A stretch of 64,000 nt of DNA from Thermothelomyces thermophilus ATCC 42464 (GCF_000226095.1 NC_016477.1:2604001-2668000); one strand, 5' to 3'. Positions 9,533-22,437 are shown, counted from the first letter of the stretch. Notes: generated from the letters alone by a model not told the origin. Translations and numbers: made by a program.

Positions 9533-12091
9533 ATGTCTTCAGCACCCACCATCAGAGCCGGCGGACCCCCCGGCAAGGCCAAACCCAAGCGGAAGCCAAA
9601 CTCGGTCCGCCGGATCATGGAACAGGAGCAGCGTGTCCGGGAGAAGTCTGTAGCGTTGGCCTCGTCCGCGGGCGCCCCGGCTGCGAAGCCAGCAACATCT
9701 GGCGCGGTGTGCAACAATCCGGAGTGCGACAAGTCAGACGTCCGTGACGGAGCCTGCCAGAACTGCGGCCGCGTGGTGTGGGAAAGCAACATTGTCGCCG
9801 AAGTCACGTTTGGCGAGAGCGCCAACGGTGCTGCTGTGGTGCACGGTAGCTATCTCGCAGCAGACCAAGGCTCAGTCCGGCCGACCGCGCCTGGTTTAGC
9901 TTTCCGCCGTGTTGCCGGCGCAGGCGCGAGCGAGGCCCGCGAGCGGAGTCTCAGGGAGGCCAGGCAGCTCATGAACCAGTTCGCGCACCAGCTGCAAATC
10001 GCACCCCACGTCGCCGAGAAAGCATTCCAAGTGTACAAGTTTGCTTCCAACAGCAACTTCATCCAAGGCCGTCGGAAGAATACCGTGGCGGCCGTCTGTA
10101 TTTATGCAGTATGCCGGAAGGAAGACAACAACAAGGTCATGCTGATCGACTTGGCCGACATCATCAAGACCGACGTCTTCCTGCTCGGCCGCAGCTACAA
10201 GGACTTGCTCAATGCCCTGCCCGACATGAAGGACGGCACCAAACCCATCATCATCGAGGACCTCATCTTTCGCTTCGCTAGCAAGCTCGAGTTCCTCCAC
10301 GACACCAACAAGGTAGCCCTCTCCGCCATCCGCATCGCTCAGCGGATGCGCCACGACAACATCACCCATGGCCGTCGACCCGCCGGTATCTGTGGTGCCG
10401 CCTTGATCATGGCTGCACGAGCCCACAACTACCGCCGCACGGTCCGAGAGGTTGTCTACATTGCCAAGGTCACCATGGCCACCTTGCAGGAGCGCATGGA
10501 GGAGTTCGCCAATGTACCCTCGGCGCAAATGACGGTTCGGGATTTTCATGAAGCCAAGTCGCTTCCGGAGGCTTCGCATGACCCTCCGTTTGTCTACAAG
10601 CAGTCCAAGGAGTGGCAGGAAAAACACGGCAAAAGGTCGAAGAAGAGAAAAGCAGGCTCCATCAGCAGGGACAGCAGCCACCCAGTCACAGCACCGGAAC
10701 AAGACAACCCTGAAAAACGCCAGAGAACAGAGGCAGCCCAGCCAGAGGTTGATTCCGTTCCGATTGACCCAGCACTCCGGGACCAGAGTGCGTCCTCTGC
10801 AGCCACTGAAACACCCGCTCCCGGGGTGGATGGAGATGGTTTCGCGGTCCCGTACCGGAGACCCACCCAGGAAGACCTTAGCATCGCCAACGCTGCGACG
10901 GCAGAGGTGGATGGGCAGCTCGAGAACCTGGCCAACGAGTTTGGCGATCCCGAGGACGAGGAGGGATCAGAGGAAGTGGACCCGAGCAGCGAGATAGCCA
11001 TGGCTGCAGCTCAGGGTATCCAAATACCCGGCATGGAGAATATGAAGATCAAGCAGAGGGGGGCGGCCGGGAACGGGGCCCGGACCGCAGCAGCCGGGGC
11101 CGGCAGAAGCAGAAAGAAGCCGACCTTGCCCATTGACGAGGAGTGGGAGCTGGATGAGAACAACCTTGAGAAGGAGGTGCAAGGACACCTTGAAGATCCC
11201 GCAATGATTGGCGCTTCTGCCCTTGTGCGGCAAGACATTGAGCAGCGGCGGGAGCAAGAGGAGAGGGCCCAAGCACGTCGGTCACTTCCTCCGCAGCCCG
11301 AGGCCCAAAGGGATAGCTCCGCCCCTCCTGAAAGGGCCGAGACGAACCAACAAACCGACTCTGCCCCCATCAACCCCTGGGTTACCCCTCGATCCAAAGT
11401 TTCGGACGATCCGATTGTCCACGAGGACGAGTTCAAGGACGATCCGGAGGTCATGTTCTGCAAGCTCCCCGAGAAGGACGTGCTGCTCAAGGAGATGATC
11501 TGGGCGAACCACAACAAGGACTACATGCGCAAAGTGCAGCAGAAGATTTTTGAGGCCAAGGTGTCGCAGAACAACCCGCCCAAGCCGAAGCGCAGCAGAG
11601 CCCGGAAGCCGCGGATCGGGGAAGGCCAGGCGACGCCCGCCGGGTCTGCCACCGAGGCGGCGCAGAACATGCTACGGACGCGGGCCATCAGCACCAAGCT
11701 CGACTACTCGCGCATGGGCAACCTCTTTGAGTTCTCCAAGTCGGGGCCCGGCAGCACCTACGGCGGCGCCAGCTCCGTCGGCAGCCGCAGCGCGCTACCT
11801 AGCAGCGCTGGGAGCGACGCCGGCAGCGACGCCACCGGGGATGACGGTGCCCGAGCTACGACGCCGGCCACGACCGCGCCCACGGATCCGGCCACTGCGC
11901 GTGAGAGGGTTGCCAAGGCGCTCGCCCCTCCCGAGGAAGACGAGCAGGAGCAGGAGGAGGAGGAGGAGGAGGAAGAAGAAGAAGAAGCTGGTGGATTCGA
12001 TGAAGAAGAGGCCTTCCAAGATGATAACTACGGCGAGGAGGACTTTGACCCATTCGGGGATCACAATGGCGAAGAGGATTATGAGGAATGA
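9533..12091 (+). CDS. BRF1: TFIIIB subunit BRF1 (TFIIB-related factor)
   Basis: An intronless 852-residue frame; the ATG at 9533 is the first in frame and puts the zinc ribbon at the usual place. BRF1 bridges TBP and RNA polymerase III in TFIIIB at tRNA and 5S genes in the nucleus. A zinc ribbon uses Cys60, Cys65, Cys75 and Cys78. Two cyclin-like TFIIB repeats follow at about residues 137-232 (with AFQVYKFA and AAVCIYAVCR) and 240-327 (with FASKLEF and RRPAGICGAALIMAAR). The Brf1-specific C-terminal homology block, DPEVMFCKLPEKDVLLKEMIW and onward, lies at about 636-677 and is the part that contacts TBP and Bdp1. The tail is disordered and acidic, with a long Glu run (about 805-820) encoded by a GAG/GAA microsatellite near 11,945-11,990. 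The start is preceded by an A at -3. Function is assigned with high confidence. Confidence 0.96.
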   Translation: MSSAPTIRAGGPPGKAKPKRKPNSVRRIMEQEQRVREKSVALASSAGAPAAKPATSGAVCNNPECDKSDVRDGACQNCGRVVWESNIVAEVTFGESANGAAVVHGSYLAADQGSVRPTAPGLAFRRVAGAGASEARERSLREARQLMNQFAHQLQIAPHVAEKAFQVYKFASNSNFIQGRRKNTVAAVCIYAVCRKEDNNKVMLIDLADIIKTDVFLLGRSYKDLLNALPDMKDGTKPIIIEDLIFRFASKLEFLHDTNKVALSAIRIAQRMRHDNITHGRRPAGICGAALIMAARAHNYRRTVREVVYIAKVTMATLQERMEEFANVPSAQMTVRDFHEAKSLPEASHDPPFVYKQSKEWQEKHGKRSKKRKAGSISRDSSHPVTAPEQDNPEKRQRTEAAQPEVDSVPIDPALRDQSASSAATETPAPGVDGDGFAVPYRRPTQEDLSIANAATAEVDGQLENLANEFGDPEDEEGSEEVDPSSEIAMAAAQGIQIPGMENMKIKQRGAAGNGARTAAAGAGRSRKKPTLPIDEEWELDENNLEKEVQGHLEDPAMIGASALVRQDIEQRREQEERAQARRSLPPQPEAQRDSSAPPERAETNQQTDSAPINPWVTPRSKVSDDPIVHEDEFKDDPEVMFCKLPEKDVLLKEMIWANHNKDYMRKVQQKIFEAKVSQNNPPKPKRSRARKPRIGEGQATPAGSATEAAQNMLRTRAISTKLDYSRMGNLFEFSKSGPGSTYGGASSVGSRSALPSSAGSDAGSDATGDDGARATTPATTAPTDPATARERVAKALAPPEEDEQEQEEEEEEEEEEEAGGFDEEEAFQDDNYGEEDFDPFGDHNGEEDYEE

Positions 12092-12599
12092 AGAGAACAT
12101 GGGGACCGCCATTTTGTAAGGTAATTACTGGGAATCTGGAGTTCATGGGCATACGGTTCTGGGATGGCTTGGGCTCTGTTCCGATACCCACTAACGTAAA
12201 CATGTTGCATTCCATATTATATAGAGTGATGCTGTGGGCGACCATTAGAGGTGTCGTACGTGACGTCGCCTGGCGCATAACATAATTGAGGCTCTCGAAC
12301 CAGAACGATGCTCTCGGGCCAATCGTTCCTGCTCGGGGTGAAGGTGCAAAGTGTGAATCCATTGCGGCCCTGCTCTGGTAGTGCCTTCCCATTTGCTGTG
12401 ACGGAGTTCGTTCTACACTAATATTGACCAGGTGAGGAGAGAGGAACCCAGAAAACAAACCACCACACTATAAGGTAACTATATATAAAATCGCGTCTTT
12501 GCCATCACCAAAAAAACGAATTCGGGACGAAGTGGCTGCCGACCATGACTTCAGCGGGGGGACGCGAAACACTCAGACGTTCATTTCTCTGTTGGTGCG
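12092..12599. other. BRF1 3' flank and boundary to the repeat nest
   Basis: Non-coding stretch after BRF1, still of gene-like composition. It should contain the BRF1 3' UTR and terminator. The copia LTR begins at about 12,600. No further gene seen. Confidence 0.5.
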
Positions 12600-12859
12600 T
12601 GTCGGAAGCTGTGGAGCTTCCAAACGTATTAGCCACGCGTTTGCCACAGCTGTATAAGGCTGTTCAACGCACTAGGCAGTCCCTTTGTCTATAAATACCA
12701 CTCTTTTTGTCTCCTTTGTAGATAGTTCAATAAGGCACTCTTTTCCTTCGTATAGCCACCCACTATAGACTGCTTTTAACGCTCCCAGAAGCTCATCACT
12801 ACGTTCGGCAGTTATGAGCCTGGCGCCTTGACTGCTCCTCTGCTAACGTATCTTTAATA
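12600..12859 (+). repeat. Probable 5' LTR of the copia element
   Basis: Starts TGTCGGAAGC and contains a TATAAATA box at 12,690 and an AATAAG signal near 12,729, the expected U3/R elements. A TGGTAGC sequence at 12,864, suitable for a copia primer binding site, follows at once. A perfect 7-bp inverted repeat (GGAAGCT/AGCTTCC, 4-base loop) lies at 12,604-12,621. The partner LTR is not in the window, so both ends are estimates. Unlike the rest of the element it is hardly RIP-mutated. Confidence 0.6.
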
Positions 12860-12869
12860 TGAGTGGTAG

Positions 12870-15416
12870 CTTCTTCTATTACGAACTCTCTTACCCTGCT
12901 TTAATATACTTTCGATGATATATCTGTCTATTATATTCGAGATCCTAGTTAAGACTTCTACATGCCTTATAAGGCCTAGTTCCTAGAACTTATAGTATAT
13001 CGAACTATAATTATGGGCTAAATTTGCTAGTATATAGAGATTTATTAACCTTAATAGTAATTATAAGCTAGATCTAGAAGTTCTATAGTATTTAACTTAT
13101 AAGTAAGTTAGAGATAACCTTATCTTAGCTTTTTAAGAGTAACTTATAGAAGGATTATTGCCCTTAATATCTATAGATTGAATACCTTCTAATATAGCTA
13201 TTATAGCTAAATTTATATATTTATAAGACTCCTTTTATAAAGATATTATATATACTATAGACATTAGTAAGTAGATAGGATAATTATAATATTAGCTAGT
13301 ATATACTATAGATCTTAAACTCTATAAAGTTATAAAAGTATATAAGAAGAAGGATATTAACCTTATTAGAGGGATTATCTAGGTACTTTACTCTATACTT
13401 ATACTATCTATTATAATACTTTATATAATAATCATAGTATAATATATAACTAGTCTTAATATAGCTAAGTATTTAGGAATTAATCCATAGTATTAGATTT
13501 ATAACTTTAATATTACCTTCTAATAAGCTATCTAGTATAATATCCTAGAAGTATAAGGTATATAAGGACTTCATATCTTTCTTAATACTATTACTATATA
13601 TATCTTACTAACCTAGGTAGCAAATAAAAAGATAGAAATCGAGCTTACTAATAATATAAGATAACTACTTCTAGAGCTTAGTACCTTTATTATAATAGCT
13701 AAGATTCTAATTAATAATAATATATAACCTAGAGTCTCTTAGAAGTATAGAATCTTCTTAATAACTTATATACTAATACTTTCTATAGCTTAGAAGAGCG
13801 GTAAAGGGAGAGGTAGAACCTTATATAGAGACTCTTATAGTAGTTAGCAATATAATACGAGATATCCTTATAAGTATCTGAGATATCTATAGGATCTAAT
13901 AGACTATTATATATTTAAGTAAGCTATTTATAGTAATAAGTAACGCTTATACCTTTCTAATAAGGAGTATAAGAGGATTTGTTAGGAGCTTAACAAGTCA
14001 AAGTAGGCTAGACTAAAAGATTAATTTATTACTAAATAGGGGGAGTTATCCTATTTTAGGTAATTAGGGATAGGATACCCTAATTCCCTTAATATGTTAA
14101 TTATTAGTCTTTAGCTACTTAGTAAGCTCTTGACTTACTATAGAGCGTTTAATATAGTCATTCTATAGCGTTATCCTCTTTTAGAAAGCACTTTACTAGA
14201 CTTATACGGTATAACCTACTTAGTTAGTAATGAGAAGTTCCTTTTACCTAGGACATTTATTAAGGTAGAGGATCCTAAGTTTGTTAAAGTAGGTATAACG
14301 ACCTTTCCTATTACTAGAAGGGGTACCTAGGTAATTAAGAATGTTCTAGATGGACTATATAGATCGTATACTAAGAGCCTAACGCTTAAGGATATTGTTA
14401 TTATTAAAGGATTCTATATTAATATTGTCTTAGAAGCTCTATTACTTAAGGTAAGCGTTTAGTACTATAACTTAGACTACTTACTACGTTTCGGAACACT
14501 AGAAAATAACATTATACTTTATAAGTTAGAACGTAAGTATAATCTTACTTTCCTTAAATATAAGCTACTTTCTTACTACCTAAGCTTCCTGGACTATATC
14601 TTAATTAGTAAAGCAGGTATTATAAACGTTTATATATCCTTATAGAACGTATTTACTACGTATAGTAAAAGGTCCTAGACGTAAGTATTACCTACTATAA
14701 GAGAGGATACCGAGGATCTTTAGCATTTAAGAGCTAGTTACCTTGGACTAGAAGCGTTAAAAGCGCTTATTAATAATACTAGAAATATCTATATTAAGGG
14801 GATAGTATATATTAAGTATAAGAGCTATACTTATACTTATATAAGTAAGGTTATCTCTAGGAAAATACTACCTAAATAGAAATCTATATACCTGTTCTAG
14901 CAAATAGCCTAGGATTTATTTAACTATCCCAAAGCGATTAATAGATCGCGATAGCTACTTATAATCATTAATAAGTATAGTAGGAAGCTCTTCTCTTTCC
15001 TCTTAATAATAAAGTTACTAGACTAGATTATAGGAGTTATCTAGAATTTTAAGAGCTTGGTAAGACATTAATATAGGCTTACTATCTATAAGATTAAGTA
15101 GGATAATAATATTATAACGATTAGTTTAGTAAGGCATATACTAATATATTACTAGACTTAGGCTATAGAAAGTAATATTAATCTTAAACTCTTACCTTTA
15201 TATACTTATAAGCTTAACAAACTAGTAAAGTAAGTAAGGTAAGAACTAATCTTATACTTAATTAAGATACTTAATAGTACAAATCTCCTTATAAAGCTCT
15301 AGTTAGAAAGTATATAGGCAGTAATATACTTATATATAATAAGCCTAAGCTATACTTACTCGTTTAGAACTCCTAACAAAGTGCTTTATAGCTAGTTTAA
15401 ATAGTATTTTCACTAA
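12870..15416 (+). pseudogene. Copia gag, protease and integrase remnant
   Basis: Read through TAG/TAA stops, the plus strand shows a decayed gag (to about 14,000), a protease-like part (about 14,050-14,600), then a gag-pre-integrase region (HLRASYLGLEALKAL, about 14,726-14,760) and the integrase core (AYNGARW-like block, ISRKILPK, about 14,860-15,160). The frame ends at the LINE insertion and resumes at 36,294. The CCHC knuckle of gag is probably near 13,860-13,990 but its Cys codons have become Tyr, so I cannot place it safely. Indels appear few; almost all damage is C-to-T or G-to-A. Confidence 0.7.
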
Positions 15417-15435
15417 CCAGGGAAAAAAGCTTCTC

Positions 15436-17070
15436 TTGCATCTTTGCGAAAACCCCACCAAAACACACGAAACTACCATCGCTGGAAAGCTCTCGAAAAA
15501 CGCTATCCAACGGTACCACTTTCAACTACGCGCGAGCCGTTGCGGGTGTGCAACAGGCATCGCAGGCGTAGGAACCGGACCCGACCGCAAACCGACCGCA
15601 CCTCGCGCGCCCGTCAAATTTTCACCGCACAGACCACCTAGCGCCCCTGAACGCGACGTCGACTTAAGGCCTAACGCTAAGCCACTAAGTAGGGAGGCCT
15701 ATAGCTTCGAACCAATCAAAGGGGGGCCTATTACAGGCCCACCCTGCCTCGGATATCAAGGAGCTAAGGGGTCTCGTCGCGTAACTAGTCGACCTTATAC
15801 CGAGCCCTAAATGGGGCAAGGCATAGGACCTCGCCGATAGGCTCCTATAGGGCCTTACGACCACTATTATAGGCCCGGTTCCAAACCTATAGGAACTTGT
15901 GGCCGAAGAAGTTAAAAAGGGGCTTAAAGAAGCCCTCAAGGCTACCCCCCGCCCTACCTGGGCGCAGGTGGCCGTAGGGCCGCAACAGGGGGCAATAGGC
16001 CCCTAAGGAGGCCTACCGTCGGCTAGGGCAGTGCCGTTACGGGCCTCGTGGGAGGTCACGATACGGAACGCAGGCCTATAGGAGGACCTTAAAGCCCGGA
16101 CCCCGGCCGAGATAGTCTAAGCAGTCAATAGAGCTTCTAGCCGCCAGGGAGCCGTTATAGCTAGGAAGCTCCTAAGCGGGGATGTAATAGTGGTCTTCAA
16201 GGATAAGGCCACTAAGGATTGGTATTTGGCTAATAAGCGATAGGTAGCTATAGCCTTCGGAGAGGAGGCTAGGGAGGTCGGTAGGGCCTATATAGTCCTA
16301 GCCAAAGGAGTCCGGAAGGAAGAGCTATAGGGGGTCAGCGAACAAGACTTTAAGGGGGCTATAGGCCTATACTCGATCGAAACGGTCAAGTTCCGGCTGC
16401 CAAAGAGCCCGCAGAGGAAATGGGCCATAGTACTCCTAGGCTTACGGGACCTCGAGGAGGCCCGGAAGGCCTATAACAAGGGTATAGTCTAGGATACCTA
16501 GGTACTAGACTATAAGCCTTACTAGGATGCTCTAGAGCCGAGGTAGTACTATAGGTGCTAGAGCTTCGGCTATACCTAGCAGTACTGCCAGCGGCTGGCC
16601 CGTTGTGGCCATTGCGGCGCAAAGGCCTACAGGGAGGGGGGGAAGACTAGGGAGGCCTAGTACCCTACCCACTCTAACTAACTCCCTTGCAGGTATACGG
16701 CCTATAAGGGCCCCTATATAGCCTAGTATAAGGGCTGCCTAAAGAAAGTCGAAGCCTAGGAGAAAGCTAGGGAGGCTTACTAATATAGACCCCGGACCTT
16801 CTAACTACTAGAGCAACCACACCAGAAGGTAGCCTTCGAGTTCAATAGCCAGCCAGAAGAAGACGACCACTACCAAACCGGGGCTAAACGCCCCTATAGG
16901 AGGCCTACCCTAGCCTAACGGGCAGCTAGGAGTGCCTTGTTTAATGCCCGACAGACCCGTATCTCCTTTCTACAGCCTAGAACCCCTTCCCTCTCGCAGC
17001 CGGCCAAGGGGGTAATGGCTATAGAGCCCACTACTACTACCGTACCTTCGTCCTCTGCCCCGGCCACCTT
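15436..17070 (+). pseudogene. LINE ORF1 (gag-like, zinc knuckles)
   Basis: The plus strand reads as a basic nucleic-acid-binding protein broken by many TAG stops. Near 16,545-16,770 the C-terminal part shows Cys/His knuckles in the order typical of Tad and I-clade ORF1 proteins: SFGHT-like (His lost), CGHCGAKA and a following Cys-rich stretch whose Cys codons are partly Tyr. In the element such a protein would coat the RNA in an RNP particle. The start codon could not be placed with confidence. The first frame from 15,436 differs in composition from the rest and may be 5' UTR. Confidence 0.65.
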
Positions 17071-19700
17071 AAATGCAAATTAAGATCCTTTAGTAGAACA
17101 CCTAAGGCAACAAACAGGCCCTCGAGGTCCTACTAGAGGAGGCTAAATACGACCTACTAGCCATCTAGGAGCCGTAGATCAACCAGTTTATAGGGTTAAC
17201 ATACTGCCCCCAGGCTTCGAAATACTACCTGGTTTACAAGCCTAAGGGCAAGGTAGCTATTCTAGTGGCCAAGCGCTTCCCGGTTAGCTAGTAGGACTAC
17301 TCGGCAGAGGAGAACTAGTATAAGGTAACCTTTCCGGCCCTAGGAGAGAGGGGGTTCAAGCTCTGCTAGTCTATAATAATAAGGGGGAGCAGGCCCTCTT
17401 ACAGGACCTGCTAGCCCTACCTCGGCCAACCTACCCCCTAGTTCTTATAGGTGACTTTAACCTCCACCACCCGGTCTAGGACCTATTTGACAGGCTTAGC
17501 CCGGAGGCCAGGGACCTCCTTAGCCTTGCGGACCAGTAGGACCTCGACCTACGTACGCCCTACAGCCAGGTCACCAGGGCCCCCTAGGGGGACTAGCGCG
17601 GCCGGCCTTCTACGATAGACCTATTCTAGGCCTCGGCCGGGCTAGAAGCGACCTATAGGGATATCGCGGAACGTGGGAAATCCGACCACTACCTACAGGC
17701 CCTAAATGTCTCCCTCTAGGGGACTAACGGGCCTATGCCGGCTAGTAAAGGGTAGGACTAGAAGAGCCTAGACGAGGAGGTCACGCGGGCCGAGGCGGCC
17801 TACCTCCCACTCCGGCTTAGTAGATAGGCATCGGCCCGGGCCGGGCCTGTCTTCCGGGGCCCGGAGGAGCTTCTACAGGCCTTCGACAGGCTTATAGAGG
17901 CCCTCAAAGAGATAGCTACGGTCTCGGCCCCGGCAAAGAAGGCTAGTATAGGTGGTAAACGAGCTTGGTAGTGGACGAAGAAGGTTCGAGAGGCCTGGAA
18001 GAGGGCCAAGGAGGCAGAGAAGGCCTACAGGGGCACTCTAAACCCCTATACGCAGGAAGCACTTCGGCAGGCCCTACGGGACTAGGCTAAGACTATTACG
18101 GCCGCGAAGACCAAGAGCTAGAGGGCTATATTACGGGAGGTAACCAACCGGCCAGACCTGTTATAGAGACTAGAGTAGTAGGCAAGGCTATAAAGCTACC
18201 TACTGGTCGACCCTCTAAAGCTCCCGGCCTTCGAAGGAGGGCTTACAACTTACTAATAGAAGGCTAAAGCACTGGCCGATAAGTTCTTTCCGAACCCGGA
18301 AGCAGACCTGTCAGATATTAACGACCTGGATCTAGACGACTACTAGGAGCCGAAGTTCGAAATAAGCTAAGGGGTTATAGTAGGCGAAGTCAGGGTAATA
18401 CTAGCTAGAGCGGCCCTATGGAAGGCCTTAGGGGAGGACCTCCTCCCTATAGGCCTATTAAAGGCCTGTAGGCGGCCGCTCTACTAAATACTAGCTAAAC
18501 TAGCCTCGGAGAGCCTACGGCTCGGCTGTTTCCTAGCCCGGTTTAAAAGGGCTAAGACAGTAGTCCTCTGTAAGCCTAGCAAACCCCTACAGGCCTACTT
18601 TACCCTAGGTGGCTACAGGCCTATAGTGCTCCTACCAATAGTAGGCAAGGTGCTAGAGGCTATAGTCGCCCGGAAGGTAACGGCCGTCATAGAGGCCTAT
18701 AGGCTTCTACCGGCCGAATAGATAGGCAACCGGGAACACAGGTCTACAGAACTAGCTATCCGGCTTGTTACGGCTCAGGTTTAGGAGGCTTAGAGGTATA
18801 AGGCGGCTGCCTCCCTCCTATAGCTCGATATCTCAGGGGCTTTCGACACTGTCAACCATACCCGGCTACTAGCCACCTTACAGAGCCAGGGCTTCCTGAA
18901 GTGATTAGTAGTCTAGGTCAGGGAGTGGCTACGAGATAGGGTGGCTATCCTTTACTTCGATGGCCAGGAAATAGAGGATATAGCAGTAAGGGCTAGGGTC
19001 CTATAGGGGTTACCCCTCTCCCCTATATTGTTTATCCTCTATATAGCCTCCCTTTACTAGGCCATCTGCCAGGCCAGCCCCGCGGTTAGTTTGATAGGCT
19101 TCGCCGACGATACTAACCTCCTAGCCTTTAGGAGGGCCGAGGAGGCCTACAACGGCCAGCTACGGAGGGCCTAGAAGGCCTGCCTTCAGTAAGCGAGGAC
19201 CCGGGGTATGGCTTTTACCCCGGAAAAGTGCGAGCTCATTCACTTTAACAGGGGCCGGAAATAGTAGTCACGACCGCTAGAGCTCCTACAGCCCGGAGGG
19301 GGTACTACCACTATAGCCCTGTCGAAGTCGGCCAGATTCCTCGGGGTCTGGCTAGACTAGAGGCTATAGTAGGGCCCCTACTACGTAAAGGTAGCTAAGA
19401 AGCTAGAAACCTAGAAGTTTGCCCTAACTAGGCTTGCTACGAAGACCTAGGGCCCTAGCTTCCTATAGGCCTGCAAGGTCTATACTAAGTGTATCCGTAA
19501 TGCCCTAGCTTACGGGGCCTCGAACTTCCACAAGCCTACTAAGCCAGGGGGCAAGCCGGAAGGCCCCGCTAGGGAGCTATCGAAGGCCTAATATAGGGCC
19601 CTTCGAATGGTTACCAGGGCCTATAAGGCTACCCCTATCCGGTGCCTCGAAACGGAAGCCTAGGTGCCGCCCCTCGACCTCTACCTTAACAAGAGGCTAG
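17071..19700 (+). pseudogene. LINE ORF2 first part: endonuclease and reverse transcriptase
   Basis: Starts at ATG 17,071 (MQIKIL then RIP stops). The apurinic-type endonuclease is recognised by the N-terminal asparagine block (QNT), YDLLAIQEP at about 17,150-17,175 (catalytic Glu) and a DFN-type block near 17,455. The reverse transcriptase follows: GYRPI/LLPIVGK around 18,615-18,650, SGAFDTVNH near 18,835-18,860, GLPLSPILF at about 19,010 and the catalytic FADD at about 19,100. The frame runs into gypsy E1 at 19,701 and continues at 34,894 (LYLNKRL joins ANFEAKL). Numerous TAG stops make it non-functional. Confidence 0.8.
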
Positions 19701-20148
19701 TGTCACGGATAAGCACATGGGCGGCCTGGCAGGCTGCAGCTAGGACACGGGACATTCCGACAGCCAATCACTCGACGGACCAATTAGAAGATTATCACCG
19801 CCAAGACTAAGGTCTTCACTGGTGATAATAACATGTCACTATTAACAACGTAGAATCACGAAGTGAAAGGAGAAGTAGTACTAGTGATAACTATTAAAGA
19901 AGGACAGACCATTGTATATATATAGCTAGCTAGTCACTCGTTATAGTAGACTCTAGGAGTTCGCTAGTGGTAACAATCATAATCACAGTACTTATACTAA
20001 GTATTGCTAATTACTATAAGAGATAACTCTAAGTGTTGTTATAAACCCTTTAACTTTACCGAATCCCTTAGACGACCTGCCTACTTGTCCCACTTCACCT
20101 ACCTCTGTCTGGACCCTTTTAGAAGAAGTCTGAGTTAGGTTCGTTACA
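19701..20148 (+). repeat. G1 LTR of E1, 5' copy
   Basis: 448 bp, starts TGTCACGG and ends GTTACA (originally GTCACA). Contains the conserved LTR hairpin (TTATCACC...GGTGATAA) and a TATATATA box. Preceded by gctag. Confidence 0.93.
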
Positions 20149-20175
20149 TGTTGTTACCACTCCCTTTGTTCTGTC

Positions 20176-22437
20176 ATAGTTTAGAACGGAGGTGACTTTA
20201 ACCTCGATATCGATATGGCTACTAACGTCACGGCCGAACAGCTGCTTGCTTAGCTTGGTTAACTCTAGCAGCAGATCTAGGAGTTGGATTAGAAAGACAA
20301 GGCTACTTAAGCTCGAATTAAGGAACTTGAGAACTACGAAAAGTACTTGTAGAAGTTAGTTAACAAGGCCTACGCCAAAATCGAGACACTTAAAGGCACT
20401 AAAGCGAAGTATATTAAGATCGAACTACCTGGCAAATACGGAGGAACTAAGGAGGATCTTGTAGGATTCTTAATAAACCTCTAATCCTACTTCTGGCTTA
20501 ATAATAACAAGTTTCTAGACAACAAAGCCAAAGTCCTCTACGTAGCTATAAGACTAGAGGGCAAGGTACTTAGATGGTTCGAGCTTACGTAGAATAACTA
20601 TCTCACTAAGGAAGACGAAGACGAACGAGACGCGTTTACGTAGGTAGTCTTCTGATCTTATGACCGTTTCGAAGAAGAGCTTCGGAAAGTTTTTAGCGAC
20701 AAAGATAAGAAGATTTATATATAAGAAAGACTCGCTAATCTCCGATAGACTAAGTTAGCAGCCTCCTATACTATATAGTTTAGACAAGACATGCTTAAGT
20801 CTTAGCTTAATAATAAGGCGTTAATGTAATTGTTTTATAATGGCCTGAAGGAAAAGGTTAAGGACAAGCTATATAAGTATAATCGGCCTAAGACTCTAGA
20901 TAAATATATCGTATAGGCTATTAAGATCGATAATCGACTCTATATATAAGAGTAGTAGAAACGAGGTCAAATGAACAAAACTATAGTTAAAGCCAATAAC
21001 AAGAAAAAGCAAGCGTACGTTAATACCTTATATAAGACGTACCCCGGAGCTATAGATATAGATATAGCATAGAAGCAGGACTAGAAGAAGATAGCCAAAG
21101 ACAAGTCCAATGTTACCTACTATAACTATAGAAAGAAAGGGCACTATAAGCAAGAATATCGGAGCCTAAAGAAAGAATAAAAACTAACCCCTAGAAAGGA
21201 AATTACGACTATCGACAAAACTACTAAGGACGTTATCGAAGTAGCGGCTACAAGCTATAAAGACAAGGGCAGTGACACGGATAGTCTCGGACACGATGGC
21301 AACGGAGAAGACGAACAAGCACCGTACTCCGAACTAGTCACTGTAGATCTAGAGACAGGTCTCGCCGAATAGGACATGGCAGGAGAATATACACCGCTAG
21401 TTTCGATTCTCCTAGCCTTGAGATAGTGGGGCTTTACGGTCACGTAGAGGCAGGATAGATCGTAGATAACCGATACCTAAGGAATTAAAAAACCCGGACC
21501 TAATGTTCTATTCCTCTAGGAACGAATCGAATAGTATCGTAACAAAGTTTTCTAGCTTAATATAGAACTATACGAATAGGATAGGTACTTAACTTGACTT
21601 GCCTAGTAGAGCGTTAAGATAAGGGACGAAATGAGGGAACTCTAACGTATTATAGAAACTATTAAAGGAGAATAGCCCGTAATATATAATAGGCCTGATA
21701 GCTATACCGAGTATCTTGATAGCTAGTAACTTAGTAACGATATACGAAACCCGGAATACTAGTTTATACACGTGAACCGCGGAAAAGATAAGCGTACGTG
21801 GGAAAGCTACTAGATGAAATACTCCTATATTAGCACTAGAGTACCTACAGTCTATATACAATGGGAAGGATTTAGGAAAGAATTCTAATACCTCCTAGGC
21901 AATGCTACACGACTATACCCTTGACACGAGGCATATACGCAAGTGCCCTGGTTCTAGTGTATGGTATACAAATGCCGATACTACTTCCGCAATAAATTCG
22001 AAAACAATCACTAGCCGACCTGACAAGGAAATAAGGACAGAAGCTTACGCCCTATGGAATAGGTCTATAATATAGGAAATAGAGCGGCCAAATTACTCTA
22101 GAAGATTGAAGCCTGTAATTTAGAAAGCATTATAATAGTTCTAAGACGAGCCTGGCCTAGGTACTATAGAACCGGACGAGATATATAAGACTTGTACTAG
22201 AGCAACGATTACCTCTATTACATAGAAGAAAAGAAATTGTAAATTTGGGAGCTTTAGACGAAGCTATAGCACGTACGATAGAAAGCGGAACAGACCTAAT
22301 AGTAGGAAGCCGTAAGCACTTAATAGCTTATAGAAATAAGCACGATTAACAAAGCCGCTATTAGCCGAATAACCAAAGAGGTTAGCACTAACCTAGGAAA
22401 CGGGTTAGGGCCCTTCAAGGGGCCTGGAAACCATTAA
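20176..22437 (+). pseudogene. G1 gag, copy E1
   Basis: Same frame and length as the E2 gag (754 codons including stop) with many TAG and TAA codons; the start is ATA. The CCHC knuckle at about 21,127-21,168 has lost Cys residues to Tyr. The frame ends at TAA 22,435-22,437, the stop found at the same place in all four copies, which therefore appears to be the true gag stop rather than a RIP product. The frameshift heptamer at 22,395-22,401 is damaged (first G is A). Confidence 0.85.

Noticed and set aside
9896-10702. 268-codon minus-strand frame inside BRF1
   Set aside because: Shadow of the BRF1 cyclin-fold coding sequence caused by GC-rich codon bias.
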